Assembly: GCF_011039175.1 (NCBI RefSeq)
Contig: NZ_JAAKEN010000004.1
Coordinates: 62,001-126,000, forward strand
DNA: 64,000 nt
Reading direction: 5' to 3'
Origin: Slackia sp. ZJ119
Lineage (GTDB): Bacteria; Actinomycetota; Coriobacteriia; Coriobacteriales; Eggerthellaceae
Shown here: piece after piece, positions 55,124 to 64,000 of the stretch
Position numbering within the stretch: the first letter of the stretch is position 1
Layout of the letters: every line of letters begins with the position of its first letter
Translations under genes and position numbers: made by a program
The notes under the pieces: model-generated
Told to the model about the DNA's origin: nothing
The model's database searches: none
What the model saw: only the letters and a program-made list of their open reading frames with translations

Positions 55124-56413
55124 CTACTTCAGCTGCTTGCCGTTGGTGTCCCAGTAAAAGCGCTTGAACTTGCGGATCTGGTTTTCGTACATCACCTTTG
55201 CCCACAGGTTGTGCGCTGCGGTGTCGGGTGCGTACGACAGCACGTAGGGGTCGGTCGTATCGCGCAGCGCGGACAGGCACTGCGCAAGCAGCGCGGCGTC
55301 GGAGACGGAGCGTTTCAGCACGTAGGGCGGCACGACGGAGAACACGAACGGGCGATAGGCCTCTTCGCGGGGGATGGTCTCGCCGGTGACGAACTCGCGC
55401 ACGATGAGCGTCGTGAAGTTCACCCCGCCCAGGCTCATGTAGTAGGTGTTGCGCCCGCAGCGCGTGTTCACCTCGAAGAAGCGGAACGACCCGTCGCGGG
55501 CGTCGTACTTGACGTCGAAGTTCGCAAAGCCCCGATACCCCAGCTCGCGCAACATCTTCTGCGCGTTTTCGATGACGGCCTCCTCGCGCTGCCCCATGAT
55601 GCACACCGGGTTGCCGAGCGCGGTGGGGTCGTGGTCTTGCAGGCACACCACGCCGCCGGACACGACGCGCACGTCGCCGGTCGCGTCGGAAAACGTCGTC
55701 AGCGTGCGAATGGCCTCGTCGCCGCCGGGAATGAAGTCCTGCAGCACCAGCTCGTTGTCGTAGTCCGACGTGCGGATGGACTGCCACACGTCTGCCAGCT
55801 CTTCGGGCGACTCGATCTCGTAGATCTTGCGCCACCCCTTGATGGTCGCTTCCTGGAACTGCGCCGAATTCGACGGCTTCGCAATGAGCGGGTAGGGAAA
55901 GTCAGCCACGGGCAACTCTTCAGGTCCGTCCGGGCCGCATGAGAAATACCAGGTCTTGGGGTAGGGGATGCCCAGCTTTTCGCACACGTCGTAGAAGTTG
56001 CGCTTCTGCGTGATGTTGTCGAGCAGCGCAAAGTCGATGTAGGGCACCACGTATCCGGCCGCCTGCAGGCGGGCCTTCGAGCGCGAGATCATGCGTGCGT
56101 GCACGTCGTCGCAGCCCAGGATGAGGGGCACGGCGCGTGCGTCGGCTGCCGTCAGCTCGACGGCGATCGACTCCAGCGCGGCGCAGAGCGATTCGGCGTC
56201 GTGCACGTTCACCCCCATGCGGTAGTCGGTGAAGCGGCTCGCGGAGAGCATCTTCACGTCCTGGGTGGCCAGCACGATGCAGGTGGGAATGCCGTAGGCG
56301 CGGTTGAGCTCGCGCACGTACGAATAGGCCAGGATGTCGCCGCCGACGATGACGGGCTTCAGGTGGTCGCGCACCTCGTCGGGCGCGAGACGGGGGGTTT
56401 GCGAATCGGTCAT
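55124..56413 (-). CDS. ATP-grasp ligase, D-aspartate ligase-like
   Basis: Encodes 429 residues. N-terminal VIVGGDILAYSYVRELNRAYG preATP-grasp domain, then ATP-grasp motifs: PLIAKPSNSAQFQ, LVLQDFIPGGDEAIRT, and FRFFEVNTRCGRN with the metal-binding Glu and Asn. Length and layout fit carboxylate-amine ligases such as the D-aspartate ligases that add a side chain to peptidoglycan precursors. Start ATG chosen for CGAGGAG on the minus strand; an ATG 13 codons upstream lacks one. It is divergent from asparagine synthase. The acceptor cannot be proven from sequence. Confidence 0.75.
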   Translation of the reverse strand: MTDSQTPRLAPDEVRDHLKPVIVGGDILAYSYVRELNRAYGIPTCIVLATQDVKMLSASRFTDYRMGVNVHDAESLCAALESIAVELTAADARAVPLILGCDDVHARMISRSKARLQAAGYVVPYIDFALLDNITQKRNFYDVCEKLGIPYPKTWYFSCGPDGPEELPVADFPYPLIAKPSNSAQFQEATIKGWRKIYEIESPEELADVWQSIRTSDYDNELVLQDFIPGGDEAIRTLTTFSDATGDVRVVSGGVVCLQDHDPTALGNPVCIMGQREEAVIENAQKMLRELGYRGFANFDVKYDARDGSFRFFEVNTRCGRNTYYMSLGGVNFTTLIVREFVTGETIPREEAYRPFVFSVVPPYVLKRSVSDAALLAQCLSALRDTTDPYVLSYAPDTAAHNLWAKVMYENQIRKFKRFYWDTNGKQLK

Positions 56414-56595
56414 GGCTCCTCGGATCGTTGCACAGACGGGACCTTGCTGCATGCAGCGGGACGATTATCCCACAGCCGTGCGGGCGGCTGGGAAACCCCG
56501 GACAAATGACGCAGATCTGTGGGCGTTTGATGAAAAGGTCGCGTCTTAGTCCCGCACTCGCGCGTTCTTCGCGCGGCGAGCGCGAGCGGGTGGCG

Positions 56596-56601
56596 TATCA
56601 T
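56596..56601 (+). promoter_or_regulatory. Putative -10 element of asnB
   Basis: TATCAT, 65 bases before the asnB ATG, in the divergent gap 56414-56666. The -35 position is GC-rich and unconvincing. The gap otherwise shows no gene. Confidence 0.35.
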
Positions 56602-56666
56602 AGCCCAACGCATTCAAGCAAGGCCTCCCTTGCGTTTTTTCTGGCTTTCAAAGGAGCAGTATATAT

Positions 56667-58628
56667 ATGTGTGGTTTCGTGGGGTTCACGGCGCAGGACT
56701 ATGACCGCGCCACGAACGAACTCATCGTCAAGGACATGGCCGACCGCATCGCGCACCGCGGGCCTGACGCCGAGGGCTTTTTCGTGGACGACGACCTGGC
56801 CATGGGCTTTCGGCGCCTGTCCATCATCGACCTTGAGCACTCAAACCAGCCCATGCAAAACGCCGACGGCACGGTGACCGTCACGTTCAACGGCGAAATC
56901 TACAACTTCCAAGAGCTGCGCACAGAACTGCAGGGACTTGGCTACGAATTCGTGACCAACGGCGACACCGAGACCGTCGTGCACGGCTACGAAGCCTGGG
57001 GCACCGACGTGTTCGAGCGTCTGCGCGGCATGTTCGCCATCGCCATCTGGGACGCCCCGAAAAAGCGCCTCGTGTGCGCCCGCGACCTGTTTGGCATCAA
57101 GCCGCTGTACTACCAGCACGCAGGCGAGCGCCTCATGTACGCCAGCGAGATCAAGGCGTTTTTGGCGCATCCGAAGTTCCAAAAGGAGCTCAACCGCGAC
57201 ATGCTGCCGCAGTATCTGTGCTTCGAGTACATGAACGACTCGCAGACCATGTTCAAAAACGTGCACAAGCTTTTGCCGGGCCACTTCATGGTGTTCGAGA
57301 ACGGCCGGCTGACCACGCAGTGCTATTACCGTATCACGTACAAAATCGATACCACCAAGACCATCGACGAATGGGCCGACGTCATCAACGAGGCCTTCGA
57401 CGAATCGGTGGCCGCCCACGAAATCGCCGACGTGGAGATCGGCAGCTTTTTGTCCGGCGGCATCGACAGCTCGCTGGCGGCCTATTGCATGGGCCAGCAC
57501 GCCGACGCGGTGAAGACGTTCTCGGTGGGCTACGACATCGGCTGCGAAGACAAGCTGGCCGAAATCGCCGCCCAGCCCGACTTCGACATCAAGCTCAACG
57601 AACTGGACGACTCCCGCGCTTTCGCGAAATGGGCGAATCTGCCGAACTTCGAAACCCAGGTCACGGCCGAGCAGTTCCTCGACATCGTGCCCACCGAGCA
57701 GTACCACATGGACGAGCCGCTGGGCGCCCCCAGCGCCATTCCGCTTTTCTTCGTCAGTCGCCTGGCCCGCCAGCAGGTCAAAGTCGTGCAGTCCGGCGAG
57801 GGCGCCGACGAGCTGTTCGGCGGCTACTGGATCTATCACGACCAGCTGGAATTCGAGAAGTACTTCAAGGTGCCCGGACCTGTGCGTGCGGCCGCCGGCG
57901 CCGTGGCCGAAAAGCTGCCGCCCTTCCACGGCCGGCGCTTCCTCATGCGCGGCTCGGGCGGGCTGGAGAAGAGCTATCAGCGCGCCTCGATGAACTACAT
58001 GTGGGACGAAATCCCCAACGTCTTGCGCGACTACCGCGGCCCCTGCAAGCCGTGGGAGTGGTGCCGTCCGCACTTCGAAGAGGCCGCCAAGCAAGACATC
58101 GACGTGGTCACGCAGACCCAATACGTCGACATGGTCAGCTACATGCCCTACGACATCTGCCTGAAGGCCGACAAGATGTCCATGTCGCAGTCGCTTGAGC
58201 TGCGCGTTCCCTTCCTCGACAAGAAGGTGCTCGACGTGGCCCTGCAGCTGCCGACCGACTGCCGCGTCACCGACGACCACGCCAAGTACGCGTTGCGCGT
58301 GGCGGCCAGCAAGCTCGGCTTCCAGAAGAAGGTGGCGAACATGCCCAAGCAGCCCTTCATCACGCCGCTGACCGTCTGGCTGCAGACCGACCTGTACTAC
58401 GACCGCATCAAGGCGGCCTTCACGAGCGACGCCGCGAAGGAGTTCTTCAACGTGGACTACCTGGTGCAGATGCTCGACGACCACAAAAGCGCTGATTTCT
58501 CCACGGTGGAAGGCCGCGGAAAGCTTAAAATGATGCGAATCTGGAACATCTATTGCTTCTTGTGCTGGTACGAGGTGTTTTTCGGCGAGACGTCGAAGTC
58601 CCTTGCGCCGAAGACGAAGGTGGCGTAA
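56667..58628 (+). CDS. asnB: Asparagine synthase (glutamine-hydrolysing)
   Basis: Encodes 653 residues. N-terminal nucleophile Cys2 in MCGFVGF, glutaminase motifs AHRGPDAEGF and NGEIYNFQEL, then the synthase PP-loop SFLSGGIDSSLAA near residue 265 and SGEGADELFGGYW. Converts aspartate to asparagine; close relatives (AsnH) instead amidate D-aspartate cross-bridges in peptidoglycan. The divergent ATP-grasp ligase makes that role possible. ATG 56667 follows AAAGGAG. Just after its TAA stop is a relic of the 160-bp repeat end. Confidence 0.94.
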   Translation: MCGFVGFTAQDYDRATNELIVKDMADRIAHRGPDAEGFFVDDDLAMGFRRLSIIDLEHSNQPMQNADGTVTVTFNGEIYNFQELRTELQGLGYEFVTNGDTETVVHGYEAWGTDVFERLRGMFAIAIWDAPKKRLVCARDLFGIKPLYYQHAGERLMYASEIKAFLAHPKFQKELNRDMLPQYLCFEYMNDSQTMFKNVHKLLPGHFMVFENGRLTTQCYYRITYKIDTTKTIDEWADVINEAFDESVAAHEIADVEIGSFLSGGIDSSLAAYCMGQHADAVKTFSVGYDIGCEDKLAEIAAQPDFDIKLNELDDSRAFAKWANLPNFETQVTAEQFLDIVPTEQYHMDEPLGAPSAIPLFFVSRLARQQVKVVQSGEGADELFGGYWIYHDQLEFEKYFKVPGPVRAAAGAVAEKLPPFHGRRFLMRGSGGLEKSYQRASMNYMWDEIPNVLRDYRGPCKPWEWCRPHFEEAAKQDIDVVTQTQYVDMVSYMPYDICLKADKMSMSQSLELRVPFLDKKVLDVALQLPTDCRVTDDHAKYALRVAASKLGFQKKVANMPKQPFITPLTVWLQTDLYYDRIKAAFTSDAAKEFFNVDYLVQMLDDHKSADFSTVEGRGKLKMMRIWNIYCFLCWYEVFFGETSKSLAPKTKVA

Positions 58629-58629
58629 A

Positions 58630-58654
58630 GGCGGCTTTGATCAGCGTTTTTCCC
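58630..58654 (-). repeat. Solo end of the 160-bp repeat family
   Basis: GGCGGCTTTGATCAGCG followed by TTTTTCCC, one base after the asnB stop, matches the right end of repeat copy 2 (GACGGCTTTAATCAACG, GTTTCCC) with a 2-base insertion in the T-run. It appears to be a remnant of an excised or decayed copy. Confidence 0.5.
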
Positions 58655-58700
58655 GGGGGATGGGCAGGCGCAAGATGACGAGAAAGAGCAAGGGATACCG

Positions 58701-61223
58701 TTGAAACTGGTAGTGACCGAGAAGAACGACGCGGCGCAGAAGATCGCCGATCTGCTGGGCGTGAAGAAGCCGAAGGCCGACAAGGTGTACAACACGCCGG
58801 TCTACCGCTTCGAGGTGGACGGCGAAGAGTGGGTGACCATCGGCCTGCGCGGCCACATTTTGGAGCCCGACTTCACGCCGTCGATGGTGTACAAGAAGCG
58901 CGGCGGCTGGAAAGGCGTCACGGCGGAAGGCGAGATCGTGCCGGCGTCGCTTCCCGACAGTCTGCCCAAGCCGCCGTTCAAGAAGAAAAAGCCGTTCACG
59001 GAAGACGGCGTTGAGCTCAAGGCGTGGAAGATGGACGCGCTGCCGTATCTGGTGTACGCGCCCATCGAAAAGCTGCCGAAGGAAAAGGACATCATCCGGT
59101 CGCTGAAGAACCTGGCAAAGAAGGCCGACTCCATCGTCATCGCGACCGACTTCGACCGCGAAGGCGAGCTGATCGGGTCTGACGCGCTCTCGTGCATCCA
59201 GGAGGTGAACGCGACCGCGCCGGTGTCTCGCGCCCGCTATTCGGCGTTCACGAAAGAAGAGATCCACCACGCCTTCGACAACCTGGTGGAACTCGACGGC
59301 GCCCTGGCCGCTGCCGGCGCGTCCCGCCAGGACATCGACCTTATCTGGGGCGCCGTGCTCACGCGCTACCTCACGCTCGTGAAGTTCGCCGGCTACGGCA
59401 ACGTGCGCAGCTCCGGCCGCGTGCAGACGCCCACGCTCGCGCTCATCGTGGCGCGGGAGCGCGAGCGGCTGGCCTTCAAGCCGGAAGACTACTGGGTCAT
59501 CCGGGGCGCGTTCGACGCCGGCGCTGCGGCAGGTCCCACCGACGGGCAGGGCCCAGGCGCGTTCGAGGCGCCCACGGCCACGGCCCGCTTCAAGAGCCAA
59601 GCCGAAGCCGACGCCGTCATGGCCCAGGTCAGCGGCGTGAAAAGCGCCATCGTCGCAAGCGTCGAGAAGAAGAAGCGCACCGTTGCCGCGCCCGTTCCGT
59701 TCAATACCACCTCGCTCATGGCGGCGGCTTCCGCCGAAGGTCTCACGCCGGCGCGTACCATGCGCATCGCCGAAAGCCTCTACATGGACGGCTACATCTC
59801 CTATCCCCGCGTCGACAACACGGTCTACCCGGCGTCGCTCAGCCTGGAAGACACCGTGCGCGCCATCTCGGGCAACCCGGCCTATGCGCCGTACTGCGCC
59901 GAGCTGCTGTCGCGCGGCAAGCTCGTCGCCACGCGCGGCAAGAAGGAGACGACCGACCACCCGCCCATCTATCCCACGGCCGCAGCCACGCCCGACGACT
60001 TGTCTCCGGCCGACTACAAGCTCTACAACCTCATCGCGCGGCGCTTTTTGGCCACGCTTTCCGAAGCGGCCGTGGTCGAGGGCACGAAGGTGTCGCTCGA
60101 CGTGGCGGGCGCCTCGTTCGTCGCGAAAGGCGACGTGCTGGTCAAGCCGGGATTTCGCGCCATCTACCCCTACGGCCTGAAAAAGGACGAATCGCTGCCG
60201 GCCATGGAACAGGGGCAGGCCGTCGCGTTCAACGGCGCCACGTGCACCAAAAAGCAGACCGAGCCGCCCGCGCGTTACAGCCAAGGCAGGCTCATCCAGG
60301 AAATGGAGAAGCTGGGGCTTGGCACCAAGTCGACGCGCCATTCCATCATCGAGCGCCTGTACCAGGTGAAATACGTGCAGAACGACCCGCTTGAGCCAAG
60401 CCAGCTGGGCATGGCCGTGTGCGATGCGCTCGAGAAGTTCGCGCCGCACATCGTGCATCCGGAAATGACCGCCGAGCTGGAAAGCGAGATGGACGCCATC
60501 GCCGCAGGGTCGATCAGCAAAGACCAGGTGGTCACCACGAGCCGCAACCTGTTGTCCGAGCAGCTGGCCGACCTCATGCCGCACTCCGAAGAGGTCAACG
60601 CCGCGCTGGCCGACGCCGTGGCCGCCGACGCCTACGTGGGGCCGTGCCCGAAATGCGGCAAGGACCTGCAGCTTCGCGCCAGCCAGAAGACGCGCTCGAT
60701 GTTCATCGGATGCGCGGGCTGGCCGGACTGCGACGTCACCTATCCTTTGCCCCAAGGCCGCGTGGAGGCCGTGCCCGAGAAGTGCTCGACCTGCGGCATG
60801 CCCCAGGTGAAGGTGACCGCGTTCCGCAGCAAGCCGCGCACGCTGTGCATCGACCCGAACTGCCCGACCAACCAGGAGCCTTCCATCGTAGTGGGCGAGT
60901 GTCCCGCCTGCAAGGCGAACGGCAAGCAGGCCAACCTCATCGCGCAGAAGAACCCGCGCACGCTCAAGCGCTTCATCCGCTGCGAGAACTACGAGGAATG
61001 CGACACCGGCTACCCGCTGCCGCAGTACGGCGCGTTGGAGGCCACCGGGGAAGCGTGTGAGGACTGTGGAGCGCCGCTCGTGATCGTGCACACCAACCGA
61101 GGGCCTTGGAAGCTGTGCCCGAACTTCGACTGCCCGTCCAAGGAAAAGGAAGAGGCCGCGAAGTCGTCCGCGAAGAAGAAGCCCCGCAAAGCGCCTGCCC
61201 GCAAGAAGGCGGCGGCGAAGTAA
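58701..61223 (+). CDS. topA: DNA topoisomerase I (type IA)
   Basis: Encodes 840 residues. Toprim motif VIATDFDREGELIGSDAL near residues 150-170, catalytic Tyr in GYISYPRVDNTVYP near 365, and KSTRHSIIERLYQ. The C-terminal region has several zinc-ribbon units with CxxC pairs (CPKCGKDL, CSTCGMPQ, CPACKANG, CEDCGAPL) and a Lys/Ala-rich basic tail. Relaxes negative supercoils. Start is TTG 58701 after AAGGGAT, giving the conserved MKLVVTEKNDAAQKIA; no ATG fits. Confidence 0.95.
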   Translation: MKLVVTEKNDAAQKIADLLGVKKPKADKVYNTPVYRFEVDGEEWVTIGLRGHILEPDFTPSMVYKKRGGWKGVTAEGEIVPASLPDSLPKPPFKKKKPFTEDGVELKAWKMDALPYLVYAPIEKLPKEKDIIRSLKNLAKKADSIVIATDFDREGELIGSDALSCIQEVNATAPVSRARYSAFTKEEIHHAFDNLVELDGALAAAGASRQDIDLIWGAVLTRYLTLVKFAGYGNVRSSGRVQTPTLALIVARERERLAFKPEDYWVIRGAFDAGAAAGPTDGQGPGAFEAPTATARFKSQAEADAVMAQVSGVKSAIVASVEKKKRTVAAPVPFNTTSLMAAASAEGLTPARTMRIAESLYMDGYISYPRVDNTVYPASLSLEDTVRAISGNPAYAPYCAELLSRGKLVATRGKKETTDHPPIYPTAAATPDDLSPADYKLYNLIARRFLATLSEAAVVEGTKVSLDVAGASFVAKGDVLVKPGFRAIYPYGLKKDESLPAMEQGQAVAFNGATCTKKQTEPPARYSQGRLIQEMEKLGLGTKSTRHSIIERLYQVKYVQNDPLEPSQLGMAVCDALEKFAPHIVHPEMTAELESEMDAIAAGSISKDQVVTTSRNLLSEQLADLMPHSEEVNAALADAVAADAYVGPCPKCGKDLQLRASQKTRSMFIGCAGWPDCDVTYPLPQGRVEAVPEKCSTCGMPQVKVTAFRSKPRTLCIDPNCPTNQEPSIVVGECPACKANGKQANLIAQKNPRTLKRFIRCENYEECDTGYPLPQYGALEATGEACEDCGAPLVIVHTNRGPWKLCPNFDCPSKEKEEAAKSSAKKKPRKAPARKKAAAK

Positions 61224-61289
61224 GCGTCCGCGTTCGGCCGCCGGGCCGGGGCGGGGGTGTCGGCAGCCTCAACGAACGCGTCGTTTTCG

Positions 61290-61315
61290 TGCTATACTCT
61301 GTTGTACGTACAACA
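61290..61315 (+). promoter_or_regulatory. Promoter and perfect palindromic operator of the RelB-PIN pair
   Basis: TG-C-TATACT (61290-61298) is an extended -10. Two bases on is TGTTGTACGTACAACA (61300-61315), a perfect 16-bp palindrome between the -10 and the AGGAGG ribosome-binding site, the position expected for autorepression by an antitoxin. Confidence 0.7.
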
Positions 61316-61326
61316 GGAGGTGCGAC

Positions 61327-61644
61327 ATGGACGCCATGGTTACGGCTCGGATGTCGTCGGACAAGAAAGAGGCGGGGAACCGGGTGCTGGAATCGCTCGG
61401 CACCAATGCCTCGCAGGCCATCAACGGCTTCTATGACTACGTGATAGAGCACAAGCGGCTGCCGTATCAGGAGCGCCCGAAGCGCCGCGCGTTCACCTCG
61501 AAAGAGATTGCGGAAGCGAAAGCGTTCGTGGACGGCGTTGGCAAGCGGCGGACCGAGGGCCGTTTTTCGCACATGACCATCAAGGAGGCTCGGCGCGAGC
61601 GGACGGGCGTGCAGGCCGATGCGAATGCGGGCGATGCGCGATGA
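61327..61644 (+). CDS. RelB/DinJ-family antitoxin
   Basis: Encodes 105 residues. The N terminus MDAMVTARMSSDKKEAGNRV is the ribbon-helix-helix of RelB/DinJ proteins (usually followed by a short helix such as NASQAINGFYDYVI here), and the C-terminal half is Arg/Lys-rich and likely binds the toxin. It would repress its own promoter via the palindrome at 61300. ATG 61327 follows AGGAGG. Its stop overlaps the toxin start (ATGA). Confidence 0.85.
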   Translation: MDAMVTARMSSDKKEAGNRVLESLGTNASQAINGFYDYVIEHKRLPYQERPKRRAFTSKEIAEAKAFVDGVGKRRTEGRFSHMTIKEARRERTGVQADANAGDAR

Positions 61645-62093
61645 GGCTGTTTCTCGACACGAACGTCGTGCTTGACTTCTTGGACGCCCGCCCGACCTTC
61701 GACGATGCGACGCGCCTGCTCATGATGCTGGGCTATCTGCGCGAGTTCGAGGTGTGGATGAGCGCCTCGCAAACGACGGACCTCTTCTACGTTTTGAGCA
61801 ACGGCGGCCGGGCGTCGCAGGCGGAAGAGGCCAAACGGAGCATTCGCCAGGCGCGGCGCTTCATCCGCGTGTGTGCTCTGACGGAGGAGGACGTGGACGA
61901 AGCGCTCGATTCGTCGTGGACCGATTTCGAGGACGCGTGTGTCCATCAATGCGCACTGCGGCTGAAGGCGGACGCCATCATCACGCGCAACCAGAAGGAC
62001 TTTGCGAAGTCGGCGATCAAGGTGTTCGACGCAGCGGGCCTTTTTGCGTATCTGGAACAGGAAAAGGGCCTGGCGTACGACTATATGGCGTGA
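61641..62093 (+). CDS. PIN-domain toxin (putative ribonuclease)
   Basis: Encodes 150 residues with PIN motifs: LFLDTNVVLDFLDARP (acidic residue 1), EDVDEALDSSWTDFEDACVHQCA (central acidic cluster), and ADAIITRNQKDF. VapC-type PIN proteins cleave tRNA or rRNA when free of antitoxin. Coupled by a four-base overlap to the RelB-like gene. VapC normally pairs with other antitoxin families, so the RelB-PIN pairing is a hybrid, though such combinations are known. Confidence 0.87.
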   Translation: MRLFLDTNVVLDFLDARPTFDDATRLLMMLGYLREFEVWMSASQTTDLFYVLSNGGRASQAEEAKRSIRQARRFIRVCALTEEDVDEALDSSWTDFEDACVHQCALRLKADAIITRNQKDFAKSAIKVFDAAGLFAYLEQEKGLAYDYMA

Positions 62094-62241
62094 CCAGGGC
62101 GGGCGGGTTGTCGGCCGCGGCGGCGCGGCGGGCCGGGGCGGCCTCAGCATGCTGCGGAACCAGCCGCCGGAGGCGTGCCCCGCAAAGCGGCCAAATCCAC
62201 CTTGCGGCAAAACCGCGCCCGCGCGGCGCGACGCCCTTCGC

Positions 62242-62247
62242 TATACT
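62242..62247 (+). promoter_or_regulatory. -10 element placing the hydratase gene on a leaderless transcript
   Basis: TATACT ends 8 bases before the ATG of the next gene, so transcription would start at or within two bases of the start codon. No Shine-Dalgarno is present, consistent with leaderless translation as is common in actinobacteria. Confidence 0.5.
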
Positions 62248-62255
62248 TGCACACC

Positions 62256-63113
62256 ATGGATACGATCATCGAAAAACAACAGGTCGCGGCCGCCGTGCGA
62301 GCGGTCATCCCGCATCTTGCCTGCGAGCTGCCCTCCGACGTGGAAGCCGCGCTTGTGCGTGCGCTCGAGGCGGAAACGAACCCGCGCGGACGTGCGGTGC
62401 TGGCCCAGCTCGTCGAAAACGCGCGGATCGCCCGCGAAGACAACGTGCCCATCTGCCAGGACACCGGCACCGTGTGGGTCAGCTTGGAAGTCGGGCCGGG
62501 CGTGCTTGTGGCCGCCGACGTGTTCGCCGACGTGGACGCGGCGGTGGCCGAAGCGTATGAGACGGCCCGCCTGCGCAAGTCGCTCGTGCGCGACGCGCTG
62601 CTTGACCGCACGAACACCGGCGACAACACGCCGGCGTTCTGCGACGTGCATCCGGTCGCCGATCGGGGCGTCGCGCGGCTGCACGTCATGCTGAAGGGCG
62701 GGGGGTCGGACAACGCGAGTCGCGTGGTCATGCTGCCGCCGAGCGCCGGACGCGCGGGCATCGTCGAGGAAGTGCTTGCGTGCGTGCGCGAAAAGGCGGC
62801 CAACGCCTGTCCGCCGCTCGTCATCGGCGTCGGCGTCGGCGCCACGTTCGACAAGGTGGCGGACCTTGCGAAGCGGGCCCTTATGCGGCCGCTCGACGAG
62901 CCAGCGCCCGATGCGGACGTCGCCGCGTTCGAAGGCGAGCTGCTCGACGCGGTGAACGCCACCGGCATCGGGCCGGGGGGCCTGGGCGGCAATGCCACGG
63001 CGATCGGCGTGCGCGTGGAAACGGCGCCGTGCCACATCGCCGCGCTGCCGCTGGCCGTCAACATGGGCTGCTCGGCCATGCGCCGCGCCACGATCGACCT
63101 GGCCGCTGGCTGA
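62256..63113 (+). CDS. Class I fumarate hydratase-type, alpha subunit
   Basis: Encodes 285 residues. Fe-S cysteines in the PICQDTGTVWVSLEVG motif (near residue 70), DNTPAFCDVHPV and the C-terminal GPGGLGGNATAIGVRVE with CHIAALPLAVNMGC. This is the N-terminal part of the iron-sulfur fumarase/tartrate dehydratase family, split as in many anaerobes. With the beta subunit downstream it hydrates fumarate to malate, or a related substrate. Start ATG 62256 at the probable transcript start; no ribosome-binding site. Confidence 0.88.
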   Translation: MDTIIEKQQVAAAVRAVIPHLACELPSDVEAALVRALEAETNPRGRAVLAQLVENARIAREDNVPICQDTGTVWVSLEVGPGVLVAADVFADVDAAVAEAYETARLRKSLVRDALLDRTNTGDNTPAFCDVHPVADRGVARLHVMLKGGGSDNASRVVMLPPSAGRAGIVEEVLACVREKAANACPPLVIGVGVGATFDKVADLAKRALMRPLDEPAPDADVAAFEGELLDAVNATGIGPGGLGGNATAIGVRVETAPCHIAALPLAVNMGCSAMRRATIDLAAG

Positions 63114-63177
63114 CGCTTTTCTGCCGTCGCCCTGCTTTCTTTTCGTCCGCTTTCCCAATCTTCGAGGTGACCCGCCC

Positions 63178-64000
<823 letters not shown>

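Overview
The window is a high-GC actinobacterial chromosome segment. Gene content and style point to class Coriobacteriia, most likely Eggerthellaceae (Eggerthella, Slackia and relatives): a long ribosomal-protein block, zinc-ribbon S14, a tRNA-tuf-rpmG-tRNA-secE-nusG unit, pyruvate:ferredoxin oxidoreductase and a type IA topoisomerase near tmk. The family-level placement is inference from gene content, not a database match.

Layout. 1-2105: end of fusA, then rpsJ-rplC-rplD-rplW. 2106-12484: a 10.4 kb interruption of the S10 operon carrying an ABC exporter (ATPase plus a giant coiled-coil FtsX-type permease), a divergent trigger factor, a decayed nuclease-family protein and an AroQ/M24-peptidase fusion. 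12485-21531: rplB through secY in canonical order, restarted by its own promoter. 21788-24622: adk and a polytopic membrane protein. 24801-36592: an amino-sugar/sialic-acid-type catabolic region: nagB, nagA, a Dpp-type ABC transporter with a fused permease-ATPase, a NanA-like lyase, an AGE epimerase, a ROK-type kinase, and a convergent lipoprotein binding protein. 37009-40566: pyruvate:ferredoxin oxidoreductase. 40736-46813: an unknown protein, a class I-like aminotransferase, PutP and a NlpC/P60 wall hydrolase. 47169-51678: tRNA-Tyr, Thr, Met, tuf, rpmG, tRNA-Trp, secE, nusG, rplK, rplA. 51679-58628: structured non-coding DNA, a molbindin, a ferritin-like protein, an AT-rich inverted-repeat element, and a divergent ATP-grasp ligase/asparagine synthase pair. 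58701-64000: topA, a RelB-PIN toxin-antitoxin pair, a two-subunit fumarase-type hydratase and the start of tmk.

The translation genes form the backbone; between them sit accessory modules. Most striking is a family of 160-bp TA-flanked inverted-repeat elements. Two full copies in opposite orientation bracket the exporter/trigger-factor segment that splits the S10 operon, and three copies supply the stop codon of the gene they abut. Other unexplained structures are a pair of covarying hairpins with an invariant CCAAGGT loop after rplA and a 258-bp AT-rich long inverted repeat at 54.5 kb. No CRISPR array, rRNA gene or complete IS transposase was seen.
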